A stretch of 64,000 nucleotides of DNA, taken from positions 83,698 through 147,697 of the IMG/VR virus record IMGVR_UViG_3300037010_003037. The stretch is one strand, 5' to 3'. The notes below the pieces were generated by a model. That model saw only the letters and a program-made list of their open reading frames with translations. It was not told where the DNA came from and searched no databases. Numbering within the stretch: position 1 is the first letter of the stretch; each line of letters starts with the position of its first letter. The position numbers and the translations under genes were made by a program. The stretch is from a virus. Below are positions 62,481 through 64,000 of the stretch, piece after piece.

Positions 62481-62488
62481 TATAAATA
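62481..62488 (+). promoter_or_regulatory. T4-type late promoter (TATAAATA)
   Basis: An exact TATAAATA lies 54 bases before the prohead protease start, giving this gene its own promoter inside the head cluster. Confidence 0.8.
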
Positions 62489-62509
62489 ATCAGACTAACT
62501 TCAGGTTGA

Positions 62510-62526
62510 GACGCGATTTACGCGTC
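62510..62526 (+). promoter_or_regulatory. Leader hairpin before the prohead protease
   Basis: GACGCG and CGCGTC pair around an ATTTA loop between the late promoter and the AAAGGAG ribosome-binding site. The loop is the same as in the leader at 3886-3906. Confidence 0.6.
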
Positions 62527-62542
62527 ATGTAAAGGAGACCCA

Positions 62543-63163
62543 ATGAAACAACAAATTCTCATTGAGCGCTTTAGTCCATCACAAGCGCAGCTCATCGAGT
62601 CACGCGACGTGGATAAAAATCTCTACCTTGCAGGTCGTATGATGGCCGCGGAGCAGAAGAATTTAAATCAGCGTGTTTATCCACGCAAAGAAATTGAGCG
62701 GGCAGTTAATTACATTAATGAAAAAATAAAAGAAGGTGCGTACATCATGGGTGAGCTTAATCACCCTGATAATCTTTCTATTGACCTTAAGAACGTGTCA
62801 CACATCATTACTGAAGCATGGATGGATGGCAACAATGCTGTAGGTAAGTGTAAAGTTCTTAATACCCCGTCCGGTCAAATCGTTAAAAACCTTATCGAAG
62901 GTGGTGTTAAGCTTGGCGTATCAAGCCGTGGAACTGGTAACGTTACAAATGAAGGTATTGTTGAAGATTTTTCTTTCGTAACTCTAGATATTGTAGCTCA
63001 ACCATCTGGCCCTGGTTGCTATCCAGATGTTATTCGTGAGTCTGTTGAGAACCCAAAAATTATGACACTTGCTGAAGCAGTGGTTCACGATGAGAAAGCT
63101 CAGAAATACCTAAAGACTGAAATTCAGAAATTTCTTGAATCCTTATTAAAAGGGAGTAAATAA
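62543..63163 (+). CDS. 21: Prohead core protease (gp21-like)
   Basis: The 206-residue protein matches T4 gp21 (212 aa). Catalytic His is in IMGELNHPDN and Ser in LGVSSRGTG, the usual His-Ser pair of the phage prohead protease fold. It cleaves scaffold and capsid proteins during maturation. A strong AAAGGAG ribosome-binding site and a late promoter precede it. Confidence 0.92.
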   Translation: MKQQILIERFSPSQAQLIESRDVDKNLYLAGRMMAAEQKNLNQRVYPRKEIERAVNYINEKIKEGAYIMGELNHPDNLSIDLKNVSHIITEAWMDGNNAVGKCKVLNTPSGQIVKNLIEGGVKLGVSSRGTGNVTNEGIVEDFSFVTLDIVAQPSGPGCYPDVIRESVENPKIMTLAEAVVHDEKAQKYLKTEIQKFLESLLKGSK

Positions 63164-63166
63164 ACC

Positions 63167-63451
63167 ATGCTAATTAAACAACTTCTTTCAATTCAACCGG
63201 CTCAAAAAAATGTAAGAGAGCAATATGAAGACAGTGCTGATTTCGATGCTGATATGAGTAAGATAATTAAGAATCTTGAAGAAGCACTTAAAATCGCGAA
63301 TTCTTCAAACTTCAAGAAACATATGCATGATACAGATACAAACTTTCTTACTGATGCAAATTCTTTAGCTAAAGAAATGACAGATGATATTTCTGCAGCT
63401 TTAAAGTCAGCTAAACATTTGTATGATCACATTATAGACGTGGCAAAGTAA
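63167..63451 (+). CDS. Small helical protein after the prohead protease (94 aa)
   Basis: The gene starts 3 bases after the protease stop, with GGGAG overlapping the protease end as ribosome-binding site. The product is helical and charged (SKIIKNLEEALKIAN; ISAALKSAKHLYDH). Its place between gp21 and the expected scaffold and capsid genes suggests a head-core or internal protein, but no family is recognised. Confidence 0.65.
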   Translation: MLIKQLLSIQPAQKNVREQYEDSADFDADMSKIIKNLEEALKIANSSNFKKHMHDTDTNFLTDANSLAKEMTDDISAALKSAKHLYDHIIDVAK

Positions 63452-63532
63452 GCGGCATATTTAGCTTTTAACCATACTGTAATAAAAATTACAGATAATG
63501 TCTTTAAGACGTATTTCTCAAAAGAGGGGCAA

Positions 63533-64000
63533 ATGGATAAGAATCAACTCAAACGCTTAGCTGGTATTCCTGTGATAACTGAAAATAAATGGTCTGGTAA
63601 GGTTGAAACAAAGAAGACACCACCAGATGGTTTGTTTGCCGAAGGTACTAAGGCTGAAATTTGTGAATGGTTAAAAGCTAATCATAAAGATTATGCAAGT
63701 GCTATGGCTTCATTAAATTTTTACATCAATCGAGCTGGTAGAAATCTAGATGCACAACGTCGTGCTACTTTAGAATCATGTAAAAATGAATTGCGAAAAG
63801 CATATGGTGTCAAGGAAGCTCTTGAGCCATTTGACATAGAATACGTTCGAAAAATTGCTGGATTAGTTTCAACATTATCTGAAGAATCTACTGAAAAGTC
63901 GATGATTGTTAAGATCAATGGTGATACTAAGAAAGCACTTCATGATATTAGTACATACAGAACAATAAAAGTTATACCAAAAAGAGGTGGTACTGTTGCT
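63533..64000 (+). CDS. DUF3175-like protein, C-terminally cut by window end
   Basis: A GAGGGG ribosome-binding site precedes ATG 63533. The product opens with LKRLAGIPVITEN and then carries ASAMASLNFYINRAGRNLDA and LESCKNELRKAYG, which match the DUF3175 pattern (SAM..L.FYINRAGknL, LE.aK..LR). The function of DUF3175 is unknown. A second LAGI-like motif (VRKIAGL) follows. At least 156 residues are encoded; the stop is outside the window. It may be a head-internal protein from its place. Confidence 0.65.
   Translation, partial: MDKNQLKRLAGIPVITENKWSGKVETKKTPPDGLFAEGTKAEICEWLKANHKDYASAMASLNFYINRAGRNLDAQRRATLESCKNELRKAYGVKEALEPFDIEYVRKIAGLVSTLSEESTEKSMIVKINGDTKKALHDISTYRTIKVIPKRGGTVA

Noticed and set aside
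1-64000. tRNA genes
   Set aside because: I looked for the T-loop GTTCGA pattern with matching acceptor stems and found none; a dedicated tRNA search would be more sensitive.

Overview
The window is part of a large T4-like myovirus genome (low GC, tightly packed genes, many ATGA or TAATG overlaps). Diagnostic genes are a family-B DNA polymerase, sliding clamp (gp45), RNase H, primase (gp61), DnaB-type helicase (gp41), the late sigma factor gp55, the gp46/gp47 recombination nuclease, baseplate proteins (gp48, gp53, gp5, gp25, gp6, gp7 types), gp26/gp51-like hub assembly proteins, tape measure, portal (gp20) and prohead protease (gp21). A nested inner-membrane/lipoprotein spanin pair points to a Gram-negative host. 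T4-type late promoters (NATAAATA, as TATAAATA or a first-base variant) precede most structural and lysis units on both strands, matching the gp55 gene. I see no tRNA, CRISPR array or insertion sequence.

Layout. 1-8135 (+): polymerase C-terminus with the end of an intein, clamp, small ORFs, RNase H, a late ORF, a membrane-anchored transglycosylase, then the primase-helicase operon. 8249-16292 (+): a 1188-residue late protein with an N-terminal ligase-type nucleotidyltransferase and an acidic repeat, a PD-(D/E)XK exonuclease, four unassigned ORFs, a 2OG-oxygenase-like protein and a uracil-glycosylase-like protein. 16319-48651 (-): bifunctional lysin, spanins, a tail-fibre locus in which one beta module recurs in separate genes, very large baseplate proteins (up to 2933 residues), and a HIGH-type nucleotidyltransferase. 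48788-56062 (+): gp55, gp47, gp46 broken inside an intein, a resolvase-like nuclease, and a 446-residue protein with family-A-polymerase-like motifs. 56201-57216 (-): hub proteins. 57352-64000 (+): tape measure, portal, protease and head-region ORFs, the last cut by the window end.

The observations most worth follow-up are: (1) gp46 encoded as two in-frame ORFs separated by stops, with an apparently complete 37 + 123 residue mini-intein at the Walker A motif and the break before intein block B, a candidate atypically split intein; (2) the 446-residue ORF at 54722-56062, whose TGRL-like block and motifs A, B and C resemble the DNA polymerase A / single-subunit RNA polymerase superfamily; (3) a shared C-terminal tail (LLEF/LLEY) on polymerase and RNase H that may bind the clamp; (4) a fibre module shared by stand-alone and fused proteins; (5) a late nucleotidyltransferase fused to an acidic repeat. 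All functional calls rest on reading motifs by eye; no database search was run.
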